From the NCBI GenBank assembly GCA_027858325.1, contig JAQICU010000220.1, positions 1 through 8,904 of the forward strand: a stretch of 8,904 bases of DNA, written 5' to 3'. Positions 1-6,264 of the stretch are shown piece after piece. Source of the DNA: Candidatus Cloacimonadota bacterium. GTDB taxonomy: Bacteria > Cloacimonadota > Cloacimonadia > Cloacimonadales > TCS61. Below the pieces are notes generated by a model. It saw only the letters and a list, made by a program, of their open reading frames with translations, did not search any database and had not been told where the DNA came from. The position numbers and the translations under genes were made by a program. Position 1 is the first letter of the stretch, and every line of letters starts with the position of its first letter.

Positions 1-372
1 CAATCATTATATAAAAAAGTTGCGCAAGAGATAGATTTGAGTTACTTTTTAACTGAAAAGTATAGAGAAATTTATAAAATAATATCGGAGCATATAGAAG
101 AGATGAGTAATTTTCCTGCTTTAATCAGCAAGATAGAAAAAGAAGATATAAGAAATATGCTCATAGAACTTTCGATGTCAGATACTCCTGTACAAACTAT
201 TGATGAAGCTATAATTGCGCTTCAAACAAGAAAATTCCATACAGACTTGAAAACTATAAATACTGAGATTCTAAATGATCCTACAAATATGGATTTATTT
301 GCAAAAAAGAGTGATATAAAAAAAGAGATTTTAAAAATAAATAAAAAAGTGGTTAGAAAAACTTTGTACTAG
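1..372 (+). CDS. dnaG: DNA primase, C-terminal end (5' end missing)
   Basis: Primase makes RNA primers at the replication fork; its C-terminal domain docks on the replicative helicase DnaB. Only the last 123 codons are present. The frame is open from base 1 to the TAG at 370-372, so the TTG at position 37 is an internal codon, not a start. The visible protein is charged and predicted helical, with the segment FLTEKYREIYKII, then IRNMLIELSM, then a lysine-rich tail ending KTLY. This pattern resembles the helicase-binding C-terminus of DnaG, a region that is poorly conserved in sequence. No catalytic TOPRIM or zinc motif is in view. The strongest support is context: the gene sits directly upstream of rpoD, with the rpoD Shine-Dalgarno overlapping its stop codon, as in the dnaG-rpoD operon of many bacteria. 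The identity is therefore partly inferred from position. Confidence 0.8.
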   Translation, partial: QSLYKKVAQEIDLSYFLTEKYREIYKIISEHIEEMSNFPALISKIEKEDIRNMLIELSMSDTPVQTIDEAIIALQTRKFHTDLKTINTEILNDPTNMDLFAKKSDIKKEILKINKKVVRKTLY

Positions 373-381
373 GGAGACTAA

Positions 382-2124
382 ATGCTTAGTTATAATGAGT
401 GTATTAAAAAACTAATTCAAACCGGTAGGAAAAATAATGATCTTCTTACTTTTAAGCAGATCAATCTAGTTTTACCAAATAATCCGATCTTCCTTGATAA
501 GATCGAACAGATCATTTCTGATCTTGTAGAAGAGGGAATTGAGCTCATAGATGAGACTCAAAAGAAAGTTACAAAAAAGAAAATTTCCCTAAAGAAAACA
601 AGAGCTACAAAAAAATTCAAGAATCGAAAATACTATGATGATCCAGTGAGAATGTATCTGGGAGAGATGGGACGTGTTCCACTTCTGGATAGAGAAGGAG
701 AAGTAAGGATCGCCAAGAAGATCGAAAGTGGACAGCAGCATATTAATAAAAACATTTTCAAAAGTGGTAGTACTCTTCGTGAGATGGAAAACTTTTTACA
801 TCGCTATCGTGAGAAAAGGGTTAAGGTCGATCAAATATTTAAGATCGAATATGGAACATGGATGGATAAATCTCAGGAAGCAAACCTTGTGAATGAATTT
901 GAACAAGTTATCAGAGAGACTAAAGCGATATTTGAAAAAATCGGTGAAATGATAGACAGCAGTGATATTGATGAAGATGATAGCCTTTTAGATCAGGAAG
1001 TAATTGATAAACAGAGAATTGATCTAATTGGGATATTCAGCAGTTTAAAATACAATGAAAAACTTCTGAAAAGAATGGTTTATCGGATACGCAGCCTTGT
1101 TGACAGGATCAAAGACAGCCAGAAAAGTATTACACATCTATCTAAGATCAGAAAATATTCTTTAGACGAAATTTGTACTTACGGAAGAAAAGCTAATAAA
1201 TCTGAAGAAGATTATGCACTTGTTCATGATGAAACCAAAATAGAACCGGATGTATTTATTGAAACACTACGCAAGATCAAAAATGCCAGAAGAAAGATAC
1301 GCCGTGTAGAACTTGAAACACGAATGACGGCTGACGAGATGGTTGATCTTCTGGATGAGATAGAACGTGGCGAAAAGATGAAAGAGAGATCTAAGAACGA
1401 TATGATCGAAGCAAATGTTCGTCTGGTTGTTAGTATTGCCAAACGTTATAATAATCGAGGTTTAGATTTTCTAGATCTTATTCAGGAAGGTAATACCGGA
1501 CTTATGCGAGCTGTTGAAAAATATGATTATCGTAAAGGTTTCAAATTTAGTACTTATGCCACCTGGTGGATAAGGCAGGCAATAACACGGGCAATAGCAG
1601 ATCAGGCTAGAACAATCAGGATTCCGGTTCATATGATCGAATCTATCAATAAAGTTAAAAGAGCAAGTAGAAAATTACTGCAAAAACTGGGTAGAGAACC
1701 ACATCCGGAAGAAATAGCAATCGAACTTGATCTGCCGGTTGAAAAGATCAAGAGTATTCTGGCGATAACTAAAGAACCTGTTTCATTAGATAATCCTATA
1801 GGTCATGAAGATGAAGATAGTTTGCTGGGTGATTTCATTGAAGATAAATCTACGATCTCTCCTGAGAGAATGGCTGAGAGAACCCTTCTCAAGAAGCAGG
1901 TTGATGATGTTCTGCGTACACTCACTTCACGCGAAGAAAGGGTTATCAGGTTGCGTTTTGGAATTGATGATGGATATCACCGAACTCTGGAAGAGGTTGG
2001 AAATATTTTTAGTGTTACCCGTGAGAGGATCCGTCAGATCGAAGATAAAGCTTTGCGTAAATTACGTCATCCGACCAGGAGTCATGTCCTTGAGAAGTTC
2101 ATAGAGAATTTTAATGTGAAGTAA
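382..2124 (+). CDS. rpoD: RNA polymerase primary sigma factor (sigma-70, RpoD)
   Basis: Housekeeping sigma subunit that directs RNA polymerase to -10/-35 promoters. It has 580 residues, longer than the B. subtilis type and close to E. coli (613). Domains in order: region 1.1 (about 10-58), a lysine-rich linker (61-83), region 1.2 (84-120, YYDDPVRMYLGEMGRVPLL), a divergent non-conserved region (about 125-320), regions 2.1-2.4 (about 325-418), region 3 (417-490, with GDFIED at 483-488), and region 4 (about 505-570, helix-turn-helix LEEVGNIFSVTRERIRQIE). Expected DNA-contact residues are present: Y392, W395, W396, Q399 and T402 for the -10, and R547, E548, R551 and Q552 for the -35. The ATG is preceded at 5 bases by AGGGAG (371-376), which overlaps the dnaG stop codon, so the two genes are coupled. 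No terminator follows the gene. Identification is secure. Confidence 0.98.
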   Translation: MLSYNECIKKLIQTGRKNNDLLTFKQINLVLPNNPIFLDKIEQIISDLVEEGIELIDETQKKVTKKKISLKKTRATKKFKNRKYYDDPVRMYLGEMGRVPLLDREGEVRIAKKIESGQQHINKNIFKSGSTLREMENFLHRYREKRVKVDQIFKIEYGTWMDKSQEANLVNEFEQVIRETKAIFEKIGEMIDSSDIDEDDSLLDQEVIDKQRIDLIGIFSSLKYNEKLLKRMVYRIRSLVDRIKDSQKSITHLSKIRKYSLDEICTYGRKANKSEEDYALVHDETKIEPDVFIETLRKIKNARRKIRRVELETRMTADEMVDLLDEIERGEKMKERSKNDMIEANVRLVVSIAKRYNNRGLDFLDLIQEGNTGLMRAVEKYDYRKGFKFSTYATWWIRQAITRAIADQARTIRIPVHMIESINKVKRASRKLLQKLGREPHPEEIAIELDLPVEKIKSILAITKEPVSLDNPIGHEDEDSLLGDFIEDKSTISPERMAERTLLKKQVDDVLRTLTSREERVIRLRFGIDDGYHRTLEEVGNIFSVTRERIRQIEDKALRKLRHPTRSHVLEKFIENFNVK

Positions 2125-2143
2125 TTCGCACTCTAAGAAATTC

Positions 2144-2173
2144 TTGACACAAATACGAGTAAATTTGTTTTTA
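2144..2173 (+). promoter_or_regulatory. Possible promoter for the tRNA gene
   Basis: A perfect -35 hexamer TTGACA lies at 2144-2149 in the 70-bp spacer between rpoD and the tRNA. The matching -10 is poor: the best choice at 18-bp spacing is TTTTTA (2168-2173), which would start transcription about 15 bases before the tRNA. TAAAAT at 2180-2185 looks more like a -10 but is 30 bp from TTGACA. The tRNA could therefore be transcribed from here, from the rpoD operon by read-through, or both. Confidence 0.35.
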
Positions 2174-2194
2174 CAGTCTTAAAATTAATAAGCA

Positions 2195-2270
2195 GGGCCT
2201 ATAGCTCAGTTGGTAGAGCTTCCGGCTCATAACCGGACGGTCAGAGGTTCGATTCCTCTTGGGCCCACCA
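2195..2270 (+). tRNA. tRNA with anticodon CAU, probably tRNA-Ile2 (lysidine type)
   Basis: A complete 76-nt cloverleaf with encoded CCA. The acceptor stem is GGGCCTA (2195-2201) with TGGGCCC (2260-2266), then discriminator A2267 and CCA. The D stem is GCTC/GAGC, the anticodon stem TCCGG/CCGGA (2221-2225 and 2233-2237), the loop CTCATAA with anticodon CAT at 2228-2230, and the T stem AGAGG/CCTCT with loop TTCGATT. An initiator tRNA is excluded: G1-C72 is paired and the anticodon stem lacks the three GC pairs of initiators. Between elongator Met and Ile2, the acceptor stem is of isoleucine type and carries C4-G69 and C5-G68, pairs reported as recognition elements for the lysidine synthetase TilS in E. 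coli. The anticodon-arm sequence GGCTCATAACC also resembles known Ile2 tRNAs as I remember them. I favour Ile2, reading AUA codons, over Met. Confidence 0.95.
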
Positions 2271-2280
2271 GATTAGAAAA

Positions 2281-2315
2281 AAAAACCATTTCCCAAAAAG
2301 GAAATGGTTTTTTTT
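2281..2315. terminator. Bidirectional Rho-independent terminator
   Basis: A hairpin pairs 2281-2293 with 2300-2312 around a 6-base loop (CAAAAA). The strongest part of the stem is AACCATTTCC/GGAAATGGTT. On the plus strand the stem runs into eight T residues (2308-2315), giving a terminator 11 bases after the tRNA. On the minus strand the A run at 2277-2285 becomes a T tract after the same hairpin, so it also terminates the permease gene, whose stop codon is only about 20 bases away. Confidence 0.88.
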
Positions 2316-2333
2316 CTTTATGAATAAATAGCT

Positions 2334-3590
2334 TTAATCTACGTTTTTCTCTTTAATATGATTGAAATTTAAAATCAGATTAAGAAGAACACCAACTATA
2401 GCAGCCAGGCCTAAACCTTCTAATTGGAATGCTCCAAAAACGAATTTAGCTCCACCTAATCCCAGAACAAGCATGGCAGCAGTGATCATAAGTATTTTTG
2501 CATCAGTGAAATCTACCTTGTGATCGACCATATTCTTAATACCGATAGCTGAGATCATACCGAAAAGTAGAATTGAAATTCCACCAATAACAGGACCCGG
2601 AATAGTAGAAATGACTGAAGTGAATTTAGGTACAAAAGAGAGTACGATAGCGCATACAGCAGCAATTCTCATAATAATAGGATTAAAAACACCTGTAAGA
2701 GCAACAGCTCCGGTATTCTCGCTGTAAGTTGTATTTGCAGGACCACCGATAAGAGCGGAAAGAGATGTGGCAAGTCCGTCACCCATTAAAGTTCTATGAA
2801 TACCGGGTTTTTTGATAAAATCTTTTCCAACCACATTACCAATAGCAAGAATATCGCCAAAGTGCTCTACAATTGTAACAATTGCAATTGGCACAATTAT
2901 CGAAATTGAACGTGAAGAAAATACCGGAAGAGAGAATTTCGGCAGACCGAACCAGGCAGCTTCTTTTATTACTGTAAAATCTACAATTCCCAAAATAATA
3001 GCAAATACATAACCGGTAATGAGAGCAATAAGAACCGGAAGCATTGATAATAATTTTGCTCCTGTTTTTTCAAAGAAGACTTTAACGAAAACAGCAACTG
3101 CAAATGTAAATAATGCAACAAGCCAGCAACCATTTACTCCTATTTTTTCTACAATACCAGCCGCATAAGTTCCGTTGGCATTCGCGATGGCAACGGGAGC
3201 CAATATCAACCCGATAAGAATGATTATCGGACCTGTAACAAAAGGCGGCAGGATCTTGTGCAATATTCTTGCATCAATAAATCTAAAAATAAAAGCTACC
3301 ACAACATACAATAGACCAGCGATCACAATTCCACCTAAAGCTTCTGGTAATGACCCACCTTCGGCTGTTGCTACAGCGATAATACCAGGTATAAAAGCAA
3401 AAGAAGAACCCAAGAATACAGGAACCTGAAATTTTGTGAGGACATGGAATAAAAGCGTACCAACACCTGCTGCGAAAAGTGTTACTCCAACATCCAGTCC
3501 TGTAATTAATGGTACTAGAACAGTAGCACCGAACATTACGAACATGTGCTGGAAACCTAGAACGAAATTTTTACCGTTAAGATCTTTCAT
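2334..3590 (-). CDS. uraA: Uracil permease, NCS2 (nucleobase:cation symporter 2) family
   Basis: Inner-membrane transporter that takes up a nucleobase, most likely uracil, with protons. It has 418 residues, close to E. coli UraA (429), and is hydrophobic throughout as expected for the 14-segment family fold. Family motifs are visible: an N-terminal FVLGFQHMFVMFGATVLVP, GSSFAFIPGI, the eighth-segment motif VEHFGDILAIGN with E242, and the tenth-segment motif GPANTTYSENTGAVALTG with E291. These two glutamates match the substrate-binding pair E241/E290 of E. coli UraA. The TTYSEN form is typical of uracil members, whereas xanthine and urate members usually carry a Gln (SQN) there, so a pyrimidine is the best guess. 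AGGAG (3596-3600) lies 5 bases before the ATG. The gene has its own upstream region with a predicted promoter and palindromes and ends at a terminator shared with the tRNA. It is probably transcribed apart from the amidase operon, although it has the same orientation. Confidence 0.93.
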   Translation of the reverse strand: MKDLNGKNFVLGFQHMFVMFGATVLVPLITGLDVGVTLFAAGVGTLLFHVLTKFQVPVFLGSSFAFIPGIIAVATAEGGSLPEALGGIVIAGLLYVVVAFIFRFIDARILHKILPPFVTGPIIILIGLILAPVAIANANGTYAAGIVEKIGVNGCWLVALFTFAVAVFVKVFFEKTGAKLLSMLPVLIALITGYVFAIILGIVDFTVIKEAAWFGLPKFSLPVFSSRSISIIVPIAIVTIVEHFGDILAIGNVVGKDFIKKPGIHRTLMGDGLATSLSALIGGPANTTYSENTGAVALTGVFNPIIMRIAAVCAIVLSFVPKFTSVISTIPGPVIGGISILLFGMISAIGIKNMVDHKVDFTDAKILMITAAMLVLGLGGAKFVFGAFQLEGLGLAAIVGVLLNLILNFNHIKEKNVD

Positions 3591-3621
3591 AAAGACTCCT
3601 TATTTTTTTTTGCACATCAAT

Positions 3622-3643
3622 CTAATGAATAATTATTCATTAG
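3622..3643. promoter_or_regulatory. Perfect 22-bp palindrome, possible operator of uraA
   Basis: The 22 bases are an exact inverted repeat with 11-base arms (CTAATGAATAA and its complement) and no loop. The palindrome lies 32 bases before the uraA ATG and just downstream of the predicted transcription start near 3645, where a dimeric repressor would block transcription. It could instead form a short AT-rich hairpin at the 5' end of the mRNA, but with no loop bases it fits a DNA-binding site better. Confidence 0.5.
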
Positions 3644-3651
3644 TACCCTAT

Positions 3652-3680
3652 TTAATAAATTAACACATTAACAATTGCAA
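3652..3680 (-). promoter_or_regulatory. Predicted sigma-70 promoter of uraA
   Basis: On the minus strand TTGCAA (3675-3680) is separated by exactly 17 bp from TATTAA (3652-3657), giving a start site near 3645 and a leader of about 55 bases before the ATG. An alternative -10, a perfect TATAAT at 3691-3696 on the minus strand, has only a poor -35 (AGTTTT) upstream. The match to the consensus is moderate and the region is AT-rich, so the promoter is a prediction. Confidence 0.45.
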
Positions 3681-3686
3681 AAAGAA

Positions 3687-3703
3687 AATGATTATAATTC
3701 ATT
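3687..3703. promoter_or_regulatory. Second, imperfect inverted repeat upstream of uraA
   Basis: AATGA (3687-3691) and TCATT (3699-3703) form an inverted repeat with a 7-base AT-only middle. The same half-sites, spaced by 8 bases, make up the core of the perfect palindrome at 3622-3643. This copy lies just upstream of the predicted -35. The centres of the two sites are about 62 bp apart, close to six helical turns, which would place a regulator on the same DNA face. The similarity may be chance in AT-rich DNA. Confidence 0.35.
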
Positions 3704-3786
3704 GGCAAGAAAAAAAACTAATTCTTGGAAGTTTATTATTCTCAATTTCCTTGCAAAGGATCTGAATTTTGATATTAAAAATTCAC

Positions 3787-5073
3787 TTATACGACCTTTT
3801 CTATTAGTTTGAATAAAGTTTCATCCTCATAATAATTTCCGACTAATTGTATTCCAAAAGGCAGTTTACCAGATAGTCCATAGGGAATAGATATCGTTGG
3901 AACACCCGTATAAGTCCAGGGAAGGTTCATTGCCGGATCTCCGGTAGAATCTAATCCTAGTGGAGCAGTTGTAACCGCAGAAGGAGATATCCATAGATCA
4001 ATTCCATATTCCCTTTGCAATTGTTCCAATTCTTCACGTAGCTGAATTCTGCCATTAATAGCCTTATTCAATACTTCAATTGGAACACTTCTTCCTTTTT
4101 CGATCAGCTCAATTGAAGCTTGATGATATTTGTTTTTATACTCTGTAAACCAGTTTTTGTGAACTTCAGCGAATTCTGCAGCATTCATCAATTTATGCTG
4201 ATCATTGATCTCATCAATGTTATCAAAAGCACGTATTGATCTAACGGTAAATCCTTTATATTTTAATTTCTCAATAGTTTGATAAAAGGTATATAGTATC
4301 ATAGACGATGCTTGATCTAGAAATTTACCTTCAGGAATTCCCAATACAGGTTTTTTGTTAATTTCAGGAAGATCAACATTCCAATTATTGCATAAAATTG
4401 AAGCAATGACATTACTACCTTCCAAATCTTGAGTAAAAAAACCTATATGGTCTACTGATCTTGAGAATGGGATAACTCCCTCAGTAGAAATCCTGCCAAA
4501 ACTTGGTTTGAAGCCGGTTATCCCGCAAAAAGAAGCTGGACGGGAAATTGAACCGATAGTCTGAGTTCCTAGAGCTAAGGGGCAGAATCCGGCTGCTACT
4601 GCTGCTGCTGAACCACTGCTTGAACCACCTGGAGTATGATCAAAATTATGCGGATTACAAGTAGCACCAGGATGGAAATAAGCAAATTCTGTAGTTACAG
4701 TTTTGCCCATGATCAGCACGCCAGCCTGCTTTAGTTTGGAAACAACTTTGGCTTCTTTTCCCTGGAGAATTTCTGAAGGCAGTTCTGAACCGGCTTTTGT
4801 TTCAAAACCATCAATATGGAATATATCTTTGACCCCAATTGGAATTCCAAATAACATCGGTCTATCTTGCGGATCAGGAAACTTGAAATATAGTTTCTTT
4901 AAATCTTGATGTAAACGTTCTCTTCTGTTAATTTCCGGTAGAAATGATTTTATCTTAGAATCCCATTTCTCCAGTTTATCACAGAGTTCATCGATCAATT
5001 TTTCCGGTGTAATTTCCTTGCTTTGTAATTGAAAAATTATTTTAGACAAAGAACATTCGGAAACAAACTTCAC
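3787..5073 (-). CDS. Amidase-signature family hydrolase (GatA-like amidase)
   Basis: Serine hydrolase that cleaves a C-N amide bond; the substrate is unknown. It has 428 residues, slightly short for the family (about 450-490). The Ser-cisSer-Lys triad is visible: K82 in GIPIGVKDIF, S151 in the GGSSSGSAAAVAAG segment (149-162) and nucleophile S175 in GTQTIGSISRPASFCG. The spacing of 24 between the two serines is standard. The nucleophile motif has Gln171 where Asp is usual, Ile173 in place of Gly/Ala, and Arg one place later than usual, so it belongs to the GTQTxGS variant group rather than true GatA. No gatB or gatC is nearby, so a role in tRNA amidation is unlikely. The start is GTG at 5071-5073, directly after the TAA of the CoA-transferase. 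Its Shine-Dalgarno is weak (GGTG, 5082-5085), which suggests translational coupling. The start matches the usual N-terminus (SLSKIIFQLQSKEITPEKLI). It is the last gene of the operon; no clear terminator follows. Confidence 0.9.
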   Translation of the reverse strand: MKFVSECSLSKIIFQLQSKEITPEKLIDELCDKLEKWDSKIKSFLPEINRRERLHQDLKKLYFKFPDPQDRPMLFGIPIGVKDIFHIDGFETKAGSELPSEILQGKEAKVVSKLKQAGVLIMGKTVTTEFAYFHPGATCNPHNFDHTPGGSSSGSAAAVAAGFCPLALGTQTIGSISRPASFCGITGFKPSFGRISTEGVIPFSRSVDHIGFFTQDLEGSNVIASILCNNWNVDLPEINKKPVLGIPEGKFLDQASSMILYTFYQTIEKLKYKGFTVRSIRAFDNIDEINDQHKLMNAAEFAEVHKNWFTEYKNKYHQASIELIEKGRSVPIEVLNKAINGRIQLREELEQLQREYGIDLWISPSAVTTAPLGLDSTGDPAMNLPWTYTGVPTISIPYGLSGKLPFGIQLVGNYYEDETLFKLIEKVV

Positions 5074-6264
5074 TTAAATCACACCATCTTCATGTAATTG
5101 CATTAACTTTTTTTCATCAAAACCCAGGTACTTTTTAAGAATCATATTAGTGTGTTCTCCAAGCTTTGGAACAGGATCACGCTTCTTTTCTTCCTGAATT
5201 GATGTCATCTTAATTGGATTGCCTGCAATTTTAATTGTACCAGCTTTGTCATCATCTACTTCAACGATCATATTTCTAGCATGAACTTGATCATCATTCA
5301 TAACTTTTTCAATATTATTAATAGGACCACATGGAACTCCATATCCTTCTATCAGCTCAATCCATTCAGAAGCATTTTTGGTTAAAAAGAGTTCTTTTAG
5401 CAGAGGAATTAGAGTTTTCAGATTTTCATTTCTGTCTGCATTTGTTACAAACCTAATATCTGTGATCCATTCTTCCTTACTGACAGCATGACAAAATTTC
5501 TTCCAAAGGCTGTCGTTCCCAATAGGGAGAACAAAATAATCATCTTTTGTCATAAATGCTTGGAATGGGCTAACGGTTGGATGACGATTACCGAGCGGTG
5601 TTGGCGAAACACCATCCACTTGATAACGTGCCATTGCATTTTCCAAAATTGCAACTTGACTATCCAGCATAGCCACATCGATCTTTTGCCCTTCACCAGT
5701 TTTTTCTCTATGATATAGGGCTGCATTTATACCAATTGCTGTGAACATACCAGCTGTTATATCGCCGGTAGACATACCAACTCTAGTGGGAGGAGTGTCC
5801 GGCCAACCAGTGATACTCATTATTCCACCTCTTGCCTGAGCAAGAAGGTCATAAGCGGGTTTTTTAGAATCAGGTCCGGTATGTCCAAAACCAGATGAAG
5901 CAGCATAAATAAGTTTTGGATTGATCTTTTTAAGAATATCATAACCTAGTCCCAATTTTTCCATAGTTCCCGGACGATAATTTTCTACCAGAATATCGAA
6001 ATCTTTAACCAGATCTTTCAAAATTGTTTTTCCTTCCTCCGCTTTCAGATTTAAGGTTACACTTTTTTTGGCTCTGTTCAAGTTCAGAAAGTAAAGTCCC
6101 ACATCGTTTTTAAATGGACCGTACTGTCGAGCATCATCACCATATTTTGGTATCTCAACCTTAATTATTTCAGCACCCATATCACTCAAGATCATAGTAC
6201 AGTAAGGACCTGCCAATGCACGTGTCAGATCAAGAACTTTAATTCCCTCAAATGGTTTACCCAT
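5074..6264 (-). CDS. Class III CoA-transferase (CaiB/BaiF family)
   Basis: Cytoplasmic enzyme that moves CoA between carboxylic acids through an aspartyl-CoA thioester. It has 396 residues, normal for the family. Visible features are the N-terminal GIKVLDLTRALAGPYCTMILSDMGAEIIKVE (residues 7-37), NLNRAKKSVTLNL (61-73), VENYRPGTMEKLGLGY (93-108), the catalytic D168 in STGDITAG (equivalent to Asp169 of formyl-CoA transferase), and HREKTGEGQKIDVAMLDS (185-202). The substrate cannot be read from sequence; annotations such as formyl-CoA transferase would be over-specific. The ATG (6262-6264) directly follows the TAG of the hydroxylase gene. Its Shine-Dalgarno GAGGAG (6271-6276) lies inside the last hydroxylase codons, 6 bases from the ATG. 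Its place between a molybdenum hydroxylase and an amidase suggests it activates or recycles the acid produced or consumed by that pathway, which is an inference. Confidence 0.95.
   Translation of the reverse strand: MGKPFEGIKVLDLTRALAGPYCTMILSDMGAEIIKVEIPKYGDDARQYGPFKNDVGLYFLNLNRAKKSVTLNLKAEEGKTILKDLVKDFDILVENYRPGTMEKLGLGYDILKKINPKLIYAASSGFGHTGPDSKKPAYDLLAQARGGIMSITGWPDTPPTRVGMSTGDITAGMFTAIGINAALYHREKTGEGQKIDVAMLDSQVAILENAMARYQVDGVSPTPLGNRHPTVSPFQAFMTKDDYFVLPIGNDSLWKKFCHAVSKEEWITDIRFVTNADRNENLKTLIPLLKELFLTKNASEWIELIEGYGVPCGPINNIEKVMNDDQVHARNMIVEVDDDKAGTIKIAGNPIKMTSIQEEKKRDPVPKLGEHTNMILKKYLGFDEKKLMQLHEDGVI

Noticed and set aside
37..372. Stand-alone small protein starting at TTG 37
   Set aside because: The frame is open to base 1 and upstream codons encode similar helical sequence, so this is the tail of dnaG cut by the window edge.
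1224..1442. Minus-strand frame inside rpoD
   Set aside because: It is a Ser/Arg-rich shadow of the sigma factor gene with no independent signals.
2195..2270. Initiator tRNA-fMet
   Set aside because: The first acceptor pair G1-C72 is intact and the anticodon stem lacks three consecutive GC pairs, both contrary to initiator tRNAs.
3701..3786. Terminator for the amidase operon
   Set aside because: On the minus strand there is a small TCCTT-TGC-AAGGA hairpin (3748-3760) and, some 30 bases later, an eight-T run (3711-3718), but the two are not adjacent and no stable stem directly precedes the T run.
3787..5073. GatA subunit of the Glu/Asp-tRNA amidotransferase
   Set aside because: The nucleophile motif departs from the GatA form, no gatB or gatC is adjacent, and the gene sits in a catabolic operon.
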